From: Actinomycetota bacterium
GTDB lineage: Bacteria > Actinomycetota > CADDZG01 > JAHWKV01 > JAOPZY01
Assembly: GCA_025963875.1 (NCBI GenBank)
Contig: JAOPZY010000135.1
Span: 1 to 41,250, forward strand
DNA length: 41,250 nucleotides
Reading direction: 5' to 3'
Shown: positions 18,172 through 26,488 of the stretch, piece after piece
Position numbering within the stretch: the stretch's first letter is position 1
How the letters are laid out: every line of letters starts with the position of its first letter
Position numbers and translations under genes: made by a program
Notes under the pieces: generated by a model
Seen by the model: only the letters and a program-made list of their open reading frames with translations
Databases searched by the model: none
Told to the model about the DNA's origin: nothing

Positions 18172-19251
18172 CTACCTCATCGCCGCGATCACGGCGTCGG
18201 CGACGTCAGAGGTGCCGACGGCGGTCGGGTCGGTGCGGGAGGGCTTCATGTCCCACGTGACGCTGACCCCTTCCGCGATGACGGACGCGATGGCCGCCTC
18301 GAGTCGAGCGGCGGCCTCAGCCTCCCCGATGTGGCGGAGCATGAGGACCCCGGAGAGCATCATCGCCATGGGATTGATCCTGTTCAGCCCCGCGTACTTC
18401 GGCGCCGATCCGTGCGTCGGCTCGAACACGGCCACGTCGTCGCCGAAGTTTGCACCCGGTGCGACGCCGAGCCCCCCGACCAGGCCGGCGCCGATGTCGC
18501 TCAGGATGTCGCCGTAGAGATTGGGAAGGACGAGCACGTCGTACTCCTCCGGGCGCGTTACCAACTGCATCGAACAGTTGTCGACAATTCGATCCTGGAA
18601 CTCGATATCCGGGTACTCCTCGGCCACCGCGCGCGCGGTGGCGAGGAACAGCCCATCGGAAAACTTCATGATGTTGGACTTGTGGACCGCCGTGACCTTG
18701 TGCCGGCCATACCGACGGGCATACTCGAAGGCGAAGCGGACGATGCGTCGGCTTTCGGTGACGGAGATCGGCTTGATGGAGATCCCTGAGTCCTCACGGA
18801 TCCGTGGGGCCCCCAGGTCCTCGAGGACGTCGATGAGCTTCAGGGCTTCTGCCGATCCCTCCCGGAATTCGATGCCGGCGTAGAGATCCTCGAGATTCTC
18901 CCGGACGATGACGATGTCCACGTTGTCATAGCGGGACCGCACGCCCTTGTACGTCTTGCAGGGCCGAAGGCAGGCGTAGAGGTCCAGTTCCTTGCGAAGG
19001 GCGACGTTGACGCTGCGGAACCCATGGCCGACCGGCGTGGTGATGGGTCCCTTGATGGCCACCTTGTTGCGCCGGATGGACTCCAGGACCGCCTCGGGCA
19101 ACGGGGTCCCCGCCGACTCGATCACTCCCTCGCCCGCGTGCTGGATATCCCAATCAAAGGCCACGCCGGTCCCCTCGAGCACCCGGCGTGTGGCCTCGGC
19201 AATCTCAGGCCCGGTCCCGTCTCCCGGGATGAGGGTGATCTTGTGGGGCAC
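18172..19251 (-). CDS. NAD(P)-dependent isocitrate dehydrogenase (isocitrate/isopropylmalate family)
   Basis: [75 protein letters not shown]; adjacent to mdh. GTG start at 19251. Confidence 0.9.
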   Translation of the reverse strand: MPHKITLIPGDGTGPEIAEATRRVLEGTGVAFDWDIQHAGEGVIESAGTPLPEAVLESIRRNKVAIKGPITTPVGHGFRSVNVALRKELDLYACLRPCKTYKGVRSRYDNVDIVIVRENLEDLYAGIEFREGSAEALKLIDVLEDLGAPRIREDSGISIKPISVTESRRIVRFAFEYARRYGRHKVTAVHKSNIMKFSDGLFLATARAVAEEYPDIEFQDRIVDNCSMQLVTRPEEYDVLVLPNLYGDILSDIGAGLVGGLGVAPGANFGDDVAVFEPTHGSAPKYAGLNRINPMAMMLSGVLMLRHIGEAEAAARLEAAIASVIAEGVSVTWDMKPSRTDPTAVGTSDVADAVIAAMR

Positions 19252-19349
19252 GTCGACACCATTCTCTCGTCGTGGATGCCCCGGCAAGATAGCATCACCC
19301 GCCGCCTACCCAGGCGGAGGCTTCAGGGACCTGGGCCCGACGAGCCAGA

Positions 19350-19568
19350 CTACGCCGAGACTGCCTTCGATCGCCGCTGGCGCGTTACCGGCGATGCGTG
19401 AGCGGTGAGCTTGTTGGAGCACGAACCGTGAAATGCGAGACCGAATTCACGGCCGAGACCCCGCGCGCCCTGCTTGCGGACCGCCAGGCGGCCCACCAAC
19501 ACGTCGCCACCAGAGATCGTCTTGCCGCAAAAATCGCACACGTACTCTTCCTTCAAGATAACACCCAT
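19350..19568 (-). CDS. Small Zn-finger-like protein (about 72 aa)
   Basis: MGVILKEEYVCDFCGKTISGGDVLVGRLAVRKQGARGLGREFGLAFHGSCSNKLTAHA; CxxC...HxxC; RBS gaaaggaaa upstream of ATG. Confidence 0.7.
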   Translation of the reverse strand: MGVILKEEYVCDFCGKTISGGDVLVGRLAVRKQGARGLGREFGLAFHGSCSNKLTAHASPVTRQRRSKAVSA

Positions 19569-19650
19569 GCCACGTATTTCCTTTCTGTGAGTGACATTCG
19601 CGCGGCCGTTTCCAAACAATGATATACCAACGTCAAGCAACATCCAAAAT

Positions 19651-19678
19651 ATCATAATAACTGCGCTAAAGCGTCTAA
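19651..19678 (-). promoter_or_regulatory. Sigma70-like promoter candidate for the small Zn-finger gene
   Basis: On the minus strand: TTAGAC-N16-TATGAT within a locally AT-rich gap. Confidence 0.45.
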
Positions 19679-19714
19679 TTAGGGAACAGGCTCTGCGTGA
19701 GCCCACAGAAATGG

Positions 19715-20578
19715 CTAAGAGATGGTGGCTTCGGCTGCCTGCACGGTGTTCGCAAGCAGCATGGCCCGAGTCATCGGACCCACGCCCCCCGGCACCGGTG
19801 TGATCGCACCGGCGACGTTCACAGCACTTTCAAAGTCGACGTCACCGACGAGCTTGCCGTTTGCGGCTCGTGTGATTCCGACATCGATAACGGTAGCTCC
19901 CGGTTTGATGTGCTCCCCGCGCAGCGCGCCGGGACGGCCCGCAGCCACGATGAGAATGTCGGCGGTGCGAGTGAAAAACCCTACGTCCGGAGTGCCGGTA
20001 TGGCACAACGTTACCGTGGCATTGGCATTGGGCGCCTTGCTGGACAGCAGCACAGAAACCGGCCGCCCAACGAGCTGCGAGCGACCCACGACGACGACAT
20101 GCGCCCCGTCCACCCGCGTGCCCGACCGCTCGAGCAGCACCTGAATGCCCAGCGGCGTGCAGGGGACAAAGCGGGGACGTCCGAGGGACAGCAGCCCGGC
20201 ATTCTCCGGATGCAATCCGTCGACGTCCTTCAAAGGATTGAGCGCTTCCTGAGCTGCAACCGCGTCGAGCTGTGGGGGCAACGGCATCTGCACGATGATG
20301 CCGTGCACCGCGGGGTCCCCGTTCAAATCACGGACAAGGTCCATGAGCTCATCCTGGCTTGTGGATGCGGGAAGCCGGTGAACGAATGAGGCCATTCCCA
20401 CCGCGTGCGCGTCTTTTTCCTTGCCGGCAACGTAGGCGGCCGACGCCGGGTCGTCGCCCACGAGGACGGCGGCAAGCCCAGGCGTGACGCCGGAGTCCTG
20501 GAGGTTCCGGACGCGGCTTTGCAGCTCTTCCAGGATCGTTGCGGCGACGGCTTTCCCGTCGATGATCCGAGCTGGCAT
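19715..20578 (-). CDS. folD: Bifunctional methylenetetrahydrofolate dehydrogenase/cyclohydrolase
   Basis: MPARIIDGKAVAATILEEL...VGDDPASAAYVAGKEKDA...VQMPLPPQLD...KDVDGLHPEN...VVVGRSQLVGRPVSVLL...TPVPGGVGPMTRAMLLANT. Confidence 0.97.
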   Translation of the reverse strand: MPARIIDGKAVAATILEELQSRVRNLQDSGVTPGLAAVLVGDDPASAAYVAGKEKDAHAVGMASFVHRLPASTSQDELMDLVRDLNGDPAVHGIIVQMPLPPQLDAVAAQEALNPLKDVDGLHPENAGLLSLGRPRFVPCTPLGIQVLLERSGTRVDGAHVVVVGRSQLVGRPVSVLLSSKAPNANATVTLCHTGTPDVGFFTRTADILIVAAGRPGALRGEHIKPGATVIDVGITRAANGKLVGDVDFESAVNVAGAITPVPGGVGPMTRAMLLANTVQAAEATIS

Positions 20579-20583
20579 CGGCC

Positions 20584-22089
20584 CTAGTGCCGGAAGTGGC
20601 GGACGCCGGTGAACACCATGGGGATGTCGTGCTCGTCCGCGGCTGCGATGACCTCGGCGTCGCGCACCGACCCGCCCGGCTGGATCACTGCGCGGACCCC
20701 AGCCTTGGCCGCCACGTCCATGTTGTCGCGGAAGGGGAAGAAGCCATCCGACGCCAGAACGCTGCCCATGGCTCGGTCTCCGGCACGCCGGACCGCCATC
20801 TCGACCGCCTCGACTCGGCTTGTCTGGCCCGACCCCATCCCGACGAGCTGGCCCCCGTTGGCGAGGGTCACCGCGTTGGACTTCAGGTGCTTGGCGACGG
20901 TCCAGGCGAACACGAGGTCGTCCCAGTCCTCCTCGCTCGGCTGCACCTGCCCCGCCACGGTCAGCTGGGGCCGTGCTTCGACGGCGGTGTCGATCTCCTG
21001 CACCAAGACTCCGCCGGCCGCCGAGCGGAACTCGGTCCCACGGCCGAAGGGGCGGGCATGGATCACCCGGAGGTTCTTGCGCTGGGCGAACTCGGCGAGG
21101 GCCTCGGGCGTGTAGGACGGGGCGATGACGATCTCGGTCATGATCTCGATGATCCTGCCGGCGGTGGGCCCGTCGATCTCGCGGTTGGCCGCCACGATCC
21201 CGCCGAACGCCGAGCGCCGGTCGGAGTCCAGGGCAAGCCCGTAGGCCTCCTCGACATCGGCGCCCAGTGCGCAGCCGCAGGCGTTCGTGTGCTTCACGAT
21301 GGCGACGGCCGGCCGCTCGAACTCGCACGCAAGCCGCCACGCCGCCTCCAGGTCGAGCAGGTTGGTGTACGACAGCTCCTTGCCGGCGAGGCGCTGCCAG
21401 CCCGGGTCCCCGGTTGCGTAGAAGGCACCGGCCTGGTGCGGGTTCTCCCCGTAGCGCAGCGGGAACTGCTTGCGCAGGGCAAGGTGCAGGGTCTCGGGGA
21501 ACGTCGCCGGCCCCGACAGCCACGTCGCCACCGCGAAGTCGTAGTCGGCGGTATGGGAGAACGCCTCGGCAGCGAGCAGGGCACGGGTCTCGTCCGACAG
21601 CGACCCGCCCCGCGCCTGCATCTCCTCGAGGATGGCGGGGTACCGCGCGGGGTTCACCACGACCGCCACGCTGGGGTAGTTCTTGGCCGCCGCCCGGACC
21701 ATGGCCGGCCCGCCGATGTCGATCTGCTCGAGGGCGGAGTCCTCTGCAGCCCCTGCGGCGACCGTCTCCCGGAAGGGGTAGAGGTTGCACACCACCAGAT
21801 CGATCAGCGGGATGTTCTGGCTCTTGAGCTGCGCAAGGTGCTGCGGCTTGCGCCGGTCGGCGAGGATCCCGGCATGGATGTGCGGGTGGAGGGTCTTGAC
21901 CCTGCCCTCGAGCATCTCCGGAACACCGGTGACATCGGCCACCGGGGTGACGGAAACCCCCGCCCGTGAGAGGAAATGAGCGGTGCGGCCCGTGGAGACG
22001 ATGGTGATCCCCAGCGCGGCGAGGCCACGAGCCAGCTCCTCGAGCCCGGTCTTGTCGCTGACGGAGATGAGTGCCCGGCGGATCCTCAC
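20584..22089 (-). CDS. purH: Bifunctional AICAR formyltransferase/IMP cyclohydrolase
   Basis: RRALISVSDKTGLEELARGL...GRVKTLHPHIHAGILADRR...RYGENPHQAGAFY...KHTNACGCALG...SDGFFPFRDNMDVAAKAGVRAVIQPGGSVRD. Confidence 0.97.
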   Translation of the reverse strand: MRIRRALISVSDKTGLEELARGLAALGITIVSTGRTAHFLSRAGVSVTPVADVTGVPEMLEGRVKTLHPHIHAGILADRRKPQHLAQLKSQNIPLIDLVVCNLYPFRETVAAGAAEDSALEQIDIGGPAMVRAAAKNYPSVAVVVNPARYPAILEEMQARGGSLSDETRALLAAEAFSHTADYDFAVATWLSGPATFPETLHLALRKQFPLRYGENPHQAGAFYATGDPGWQRLAGKELSYTNLLDLEAAWRLACEFERPAVAIVKHTNACGCALGADVEEAYGLALDSDRRSAFGGIVAANREIDGPTAGRIIEIMTEIVIAPSYTPEALAEFAQRKNLRVIHARPFGRGTEFRSAAGGVLVQEIDTAVEARPQLTVAGQVQPSEEDWDDLVFAWTVAKHLKSNAVTLANGGQLVGMGSGQTSRVEAVEMAVRRAGDRAMGSVLASDGFFPFRDNMDVAAKAGVRAVIQPGGSVRDAEVIAAADEHDIPMVFTGVRHFRH

Positions 22090-22712
22090 CGGGCGCCCAC
22101 CGGGGATGTGACCTCGACCCGCCGGCCTCTGACCCTGGTGTGACCGGAAACGACGAGGCGGACGGCTTCGGGGTAGAGGCGGTGCTCCACGGCCTTGATG
22201 CGCTTGTGGAGGGTCTCCTCGTCGTCCCCGGGCAGTACCGGGACCGACTCCTGGGCCACGATGGGGCCATGGTCGACGGCCTCGTCGGCGAAGTGCACGG
22301 TGGTACCGGCCACCTTGACCCCCCAGGCGAGGGCGTCGCGGACAGCGTGGGCGCCGGGGAAGGCCGGCAGGAGGGCGGGATGGATGTTGAGGATCCTCCC
22401 CTCGAAGGCTGTGATGAAGCCCGGCGACAGGATGCGCATGAAGCCCGAGAGGCAGACCAGGTCCACGTCGCGCTCCTGCAAGGCGGCGACGAGGGCGTCG
22501 CTGTAGGCCGCACGGCCCGCATGCGGGCCGGGATCGACGAACAGCGCCTCGACACCCGCCCGGTCAGCCACCGCGAGGGCCCCACAGCCCGCCTTGTCGG
22601 CGAGCAGGGCCACGACCCTGGCATCGCCGAGCTCACCGCGGCTGGAAGCGTCCAGCAGAGCGCGGGCATTGGTACCGGCGCCGGAGGCGAGGATGGCGAT
22701 GCGGGTGGTCAC
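22086..22712 (-). CDS. purN: Phosphoribosylglycinamide formyltransferase
   Basis: IAILASGAGTNARALLDA...LSGFMRILSPGFITAFEGRILNIHPALLPAFPGAHAVRDAL; GTG start at 22712. Confidence 0.95.
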   Translation of the reverse strand: MTTRIAILASGAGTNARALLDASSRGELGDARVVALLADKAGCGALAVADRAGVEALFVDPGPHAGRAAYSDALVAALQERDVDLVCLSGFMRILSPGFITAFEGRILNIHPALLPAFPGAHAVRDALAWGVKVAGTTVHFADEAVDHGPIVAQESVPVLPGDDEETLHKRIKAVEHRLYPEAVRLVVSGHTRVRGRRVEVTSPVGAR

Positions 22713-22842
22713 TGTTCCCGAGGATACTCCGCACGGACTCCTTGCTGCCCCGCAGCGAAATTCTACTAAGGGGAGCCTCCGAGGTTGCATGCGGACCGTT
22801 TTCCGCCCGAATTGCTCCGTTTCCGACCAGCCCTGGTCCGAA

Positions 22843-22884
22843 GTTGGGAGCGAATCGCGCGTAGGCGCGCGCTAGGCTCCCAAC
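22843..22884 (-). terminator. Compound hairpin downstream of sucD
   Basis: GTTGGGAGC-gaat-CGCGCG-tagg-CGCGCG-ctag-GCTCCCAAC: nested 9-bp and 6-bp stems; no clear T-tract. Confidence 0.5.
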
Positions 22885-22918
22885 CTCCTCCTAACTCCGC
22901 AGTGGGCATGACCGGCGG

Positions 22919-23791
22919 TCAGACGAGGACCCGCGCCACCAGCTGCGCCACCTCGCTCGGGTTCTTCGCCACCGCGACCCCTGCGGCCCGGAAGGCGTCC
23001 GCCTTGGCGGCGGCGGTCCCCTTCGACCCCGAGATCAGGGCACCGGCGTGGCCCATCCGCTTGCCTGGCGGGGCGGTGAAGCCGGCGATGTAGGCGACGA
23101 CCGGGGTCCGCATCCCCTGAGCGACGAACGCCGCTGCCTGCTCCTCCTCGTCGCCGCCGATCTCGCCGATGAGCACGACGGCCCGGGTGCCGGGGTCGGC
23201 CTCGAAGCGGGCCAGGCAGTCGATGAATCCGGTACCGACGATGGGGTCGCCGCCGATGCCCACACACGTCGACTGCCCGATGCCGGCCGCCGTCAACTCG
23301 TGGACGATCTGGTAGGTGAGGGTGCCGGAGCGCGAAACCAGGCCGACCGGGCCGGGGATGCAGATCTCGCCCGGGATGATGCCGAGGTTGGACTCCCCCG
23401 GCGAGATGACGCCGGGGCAGTTCGGACCGATCAGGGTGACGCCGCCGGTGCGCCGGATCTGCGCCCGGACCCTGGCGGTGTCGTTGGCGGGAATGCCTTC
23501 GGTGATGCAGACGATGAGGCCCACCCCTGCGTCGGCGGACTCAAGGACGGCGTCGGCCGCCGCGCGAGCGGGGACGAAGATGACCGAGGCGTTGGCGCGG
23601 GTCGCCGCCACCCCTTCCTCCACGGTGTCGAAGACCGGAATGCCATCGACGTCGGTGCCCCCCTTGCCCGGGGTGACGCCGGCGACGACCTGCGTCCCGT
23701 AGGAGCGGTTGCGCAGGGCGTGGAAGCGGCCCTCACGGCCGGTGAGGCCCTGGACCAGCACGAGGGTCTTTCGGTCGACGAGGATCGGCAC
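22919..23791 (-). CDS. sucD: Succinyl-CoA ligase alpha subunit
   Basis: [34 protein letters not shown]...[30 protein letters not shown]...[12 protein letters not shown]...[29 protein letters not shown] start. Confidence 0.96.
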   Translation of the reverse strand: MPILVDRKTLVLVQGLTGREGRFHALRNRSYGTQVVAGVTPGKGGTDVDGIPVFDTVEEGVAATRANASVIFVPARAAADAVLESADAGVGLIVCITEGIPANDTARVRAQIRRTGGVTLIGPNCPGVISPGESNLGIIPGEICIPGPVGLVSRSGTLTYQIVHELTAAGIGQSTCVGIGGDPIVGTGFIDCLARFEADPGTRAVVLIGEIGGDEEEQAAAFVAQGMRTPVVAYIAGFTAPPGKRMGHAGALISGSKGTAAAKADAFRAAGVAVAKNPSEVAQLVARVLV

Positions 23792-23810
23792 CGGGGCATC
23801 CTAGTATTAC

Positions 23811-23835
23811 CCGGCGCCTTGAGGGGCGCCTCGGG
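23811..23835. repeat. Palindromic element copy 3 (ccggcgccttgaggggcgcctcggg)
   Basis: 21-nt core identical to copies 1 and 2 (25 nt identical to copy 1); between sucD and the BNR gene. Confidence 0.8.
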
Positions 23836-23868
23836 CGGGTGCTCTCCTGCTGGGCCGAATCGAGCGGT

Positions 23869-24840
23869 CTAAGCGAAGGCCACGGCGTGGAGGTCGCCCA
23901 GGTCCTCGGCGACGAGGTCGAAGGATTCCCCCCCGTCGTTCGAGTACCACAGCTCGCCGGTGGTGGTCCCGAACGCCGCTTCGGACGGCACCCGGGGATT
24001 GATGACGAGGCCCCGACGCCGTACGCCGCCCTTCAGATCCTTCACCACCGTCCGGAACCGCCGGCCGGAGTCGGTGGAGAGGTAGAGGTCGCAGCCGGCA
24101 TTGGACTTCCACGTGGACGGCGCACCCTCGGCGGCCGACAGGATGACCCGGTCGGGTTCCGTCGGATGGGCAGCGAGGCCCATGGTGTACTGGCACCGGT
24201 TCGCCTCGCCCATCTGGCGCCACGAGATCCCCTCGTCGTCCGAGCAGAACGCTCCCCCGCTGCCATTGTTGGCGCACCCGGTGGTCACGAACACCCGCTC
24301 GGGCTTGGCCGCAGAGAGCTGGATGGAGTGGACGTCGGGGCACGGGAGGCCGAGGTTGTACCAGCTCTTGCCTCCGTCGCGGGATCGGTAGACGCCGCCC
24401 ACCTGGATGCCGACGTAGATGGTCTTGGAATCCTTGTGGTTGGTGCCCACCGCGGTGACCGCCGCCGCGGCGGCGGGAAGGGAGCCCGCGCCATCGCCGG
24501 CGGTCCACGAGTCGGCCCCCGGCGAGCCCGCCAGGCTCTTGATCGGCGTCCACGACTCGCCGGCGTCCTTGCTCCGCCAGGCCCCGACAGGGAGGCAGCC
24601 CGCGATAAGCCGGCCGCTGCGGGCAAGGGCGAGCGAGGTGACCGCGTCCCCGAGGTCCTTCGCCAGGACCGTTGCGCCGCCCGCGCCGGACCACGCCAGC
24701 ACCTGCCCGTCGGCGGTCCCCGCCAGGACGCCGCCCTCGACGGTCCGCACGAGGCAGAGCACGCGCTGTGTGGACGCCTGCGTGACGTCGCCGTCCTCGT
24801 ACAGACTGAATCCCTTCGAGCCGCCCAGAAACATTCTCAT
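23869..24840 (-). CDS. BNR/Asp-box repeat beta-propeller protein, cytoplasmic by prediction
   Basis: Repeated Asp-boxes: WRSKDAGESW, YRSRDGGKSW, FCSDDEGISW, YLSTDSGRRF, WYSNDGGESF; no signal peptide evident. Confidence 0.8.
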   Translation of the reverse strand: MRMFLGGSKGFSLYEDGDVTQASTQRVLCLVRTVEGGVLAGTADGQVLAWSGAGGATVLAKDLGDAVTSLALARSGRLIAGCLPVGAWRSKDAGESWTPIKSLAGSPGADSWTAGDGAGSLPAAAAAVTAVGTNHKDSKTIYVGIQVGGVYRSRDGGKSWYNLGLPCPDVHSIQLSAAKPERVFVTTGCANNGSGGAFCSDDEGISWRQMGEANRCQYTMGLAAHPTEPDRVILSAAEGAPSTWKSNAGCDLYLSTDSGRRFRTVVKDLKGGVRRRGLVINPRVPSEAAFGTTTGELWYSNDGGESFDLVAEDLGDLHAVAFA

Positions 24841-25970
24841 GACTTCGCCGCCTCCACAGCTTGCCGTGCCGCCTCCAACATGCCCGCGGCAGCACGGACT
24901 CTTGGATGGTGCGCTCGGGCGAGGATCTCCCTGCCCTCGGGTGCGTTCGTCCCCTCCAACCGAACGACGATCGGTACCTCCACGTTTGTCCGGCCGAGGG
25001 CCTCGAGGATGCCGTCGGCGACCAGGTCGCAGCGGGTGATCCCCCCGAAGATGTTGACGAGCACGGAGCGTACCGCCGGACCGGCGACGACCACCTCGAG
25101 CGCCTTGGCGAGGGACTCCGCCCCGGCGCCGCCGCCCACGTCCAGGAAGTTGGCAGGCGCGCCGCCCGCCTGGGCAACGACGTCCAGGGTCGACATCACG
25201 AGCCCTGCGCCGTTGCCGATGATGCCCACGTCACCGTCGAGCTTCACGAAATTCAAGCCGGCCTCCGCCGCCATCGCCTCCTGCGGGTCGGGCCGGCCGG
25301 TGCCGCCCTTGAAGGATGCGAAGTCGGGATGACGGAAGAGCGCCGAGTCGTCCAGCGAGACCTTGGCGTCGAGGGCGATCAGGCCGTCCGGCGTGAGTGC
25401 GAGGGGGTTCACCTCGACCAGCGAGGCGTCGGCCTCGACGAACAGGCGGTACAGCAGCGGCAGCAGGCGGGCGGCGTCGGGCCGCGCTCGGGGATCGAGG
25501 CCCGCCCCGAACACCATGCTGCGCACCTGGAAGTCGGCCAGGCCGAGCAGCGGGTCGACGTGGACCGTTGCCATCGAACCCTCGACGGCCGACTCGACTT
25601 CGATGCCACCTCGCGACGAGACCATGAACATCGCCGTGCCGGCACGGCGGTCGAGCGTGACCGCTGCGTAGTACTCGGCATCGATCTGGGAGGCCGCCTC
25701 GACGAGCAGGCGCTCGACGGGGTGGCCGCCGATGTCCATGCCGAGGATGGCTGTCGCTGCCTGCTCGGCATCGTCGGGGGTGCCGACCACCTTCACCCCG
25801 CCGGCCTTGCCACGGCCACCGGTGGCCACCTGCGCCTTGAGGGCCACCTTGCCACCCAGGTCCGCCGCTGCCTGGCGGGCCTCGGCCGGCGTCGAAACGA
25901 CGCGGCCCTCCGGCACGGGGATCCCCCAGCGCGAGAACAGCTCCTTGCCCTGGTATTCGAAGAGATCCAA
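24837..25970 (-). CDS. sucC: Succinyl-CoA ligase beta subunit
   Basis: LDLFEYQGKELFSRWGIPVPEGRVVSTPAEA...VALKAQVATGGRGKAGGVK...EVNPLALTPDGLIALDAKVSLDD...NGAGLVMSTLDVV...NIFGGITRCDLVADGI; TTG start likely. Confidence 0.95.
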   Translation of the reverse strand: MDLFEYQGKELFSRWGIPVPEGRVVSTPAEARQAAADLGGKVALKAQVATGGRGKAGGVKVVGTPDDAEQAATAILGMDIGGHPVERLLVEAASQIDAEYYAAVTLDRRAGTAMFMVSSRGGIEVESAVEGSMATVHVDPLLGLADFQVRSMVFGAGLDPRARPDAARLLPLLYRLFVEADASLVEVNPLALTPDGLIALDAKVSLDDSALFRHPDFASFKGGTGRPDPQEAMAAEAGLNFVKLDGDVGIIGNGAGLVMSTLDVVAQAGGAPANFLDVGGGAGAESLAKALEVVVAGPAVRSVLVNIFGGITRCDLVADGILEALGRTNVEVPIVVRLEGTNAPEGREILARAHHPRVRAAAGMLEAARQAVEAAKS

Positions 25971-25987
25971 ATGAGTCCCCGGCGTCC

Positions 25988-26407
25988 TTAAGGCTGGGAG
26001 GGCCGGTCGACCGTGTGGTGCAGCCACGCGATGATCTCGGCGGTGTTGGTACCCGGCGTGAAGATCTCGGCGATGCCCGCAGCCTTCAGCGGCGCCACGT
26101 CCTCCGCAGGGATGATGCCGCCGCCGAAAATGGGGATGTCGCCTGCCCCCTTCTCGGCGAGCAGCTGCACGACCCGTGGGAACAGCACCATGTGAGCGCC
26201 GGACAGGCAGGAGAGACCCACCGCATCCGCGTCCTCCTGGAGGGCCGCCTCGGCGATCTGTTCCGGCGTCTGGTGCAGCCCGGTGTAGATCACCTCGAAA
26301 CCAGCGTCGCGGAGCGCCCTCGCCACTACCTTTACCCCCCGGTCATGCCCGTCCAGCCCCGGCTTTGCCAGGACGATGCGGATCCGGCTCCCCTCGACAC
26401 GTGCCAC
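25988..26407 (-). CDS. Stand-alone cobalamin-binding subunit of methylmalonyl-CoA (acyl-CoA) mutase
   Basis: [65 protein letters not shown]...[10 protein letters not shown] (DxHxxG...SxL...GG). Confidence 0.93.
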   Translation of the reverse strand: MARVEGSRIRIVLAKPGLDGHDRGVKVVARALRDAGFEVIYTGLHQTPEQIAEAALQEDADAVGLSCLSGAHMVLFPRVVQLLAEKGAGDIPIFGGGIIPAEDVAPLKAAGIAEIFTPGTNTAEIIAWLHHTVDRPSQP

Positions 26408-26488
26408 TAGAAGACCCCGGACCCGACTCCACTGAGGGGCTTCACCCGCCGGAACCGCAAGGGAACCACACTAGTCGAATTTGCCGGC

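Noticed and set aside
19715-22669. 984-aa minus-strand ORF
   Set aside because: Only its last 287 codons are real (folD); the rest is an accidental open frame antisense-phase to purH/purN caused by high GC.
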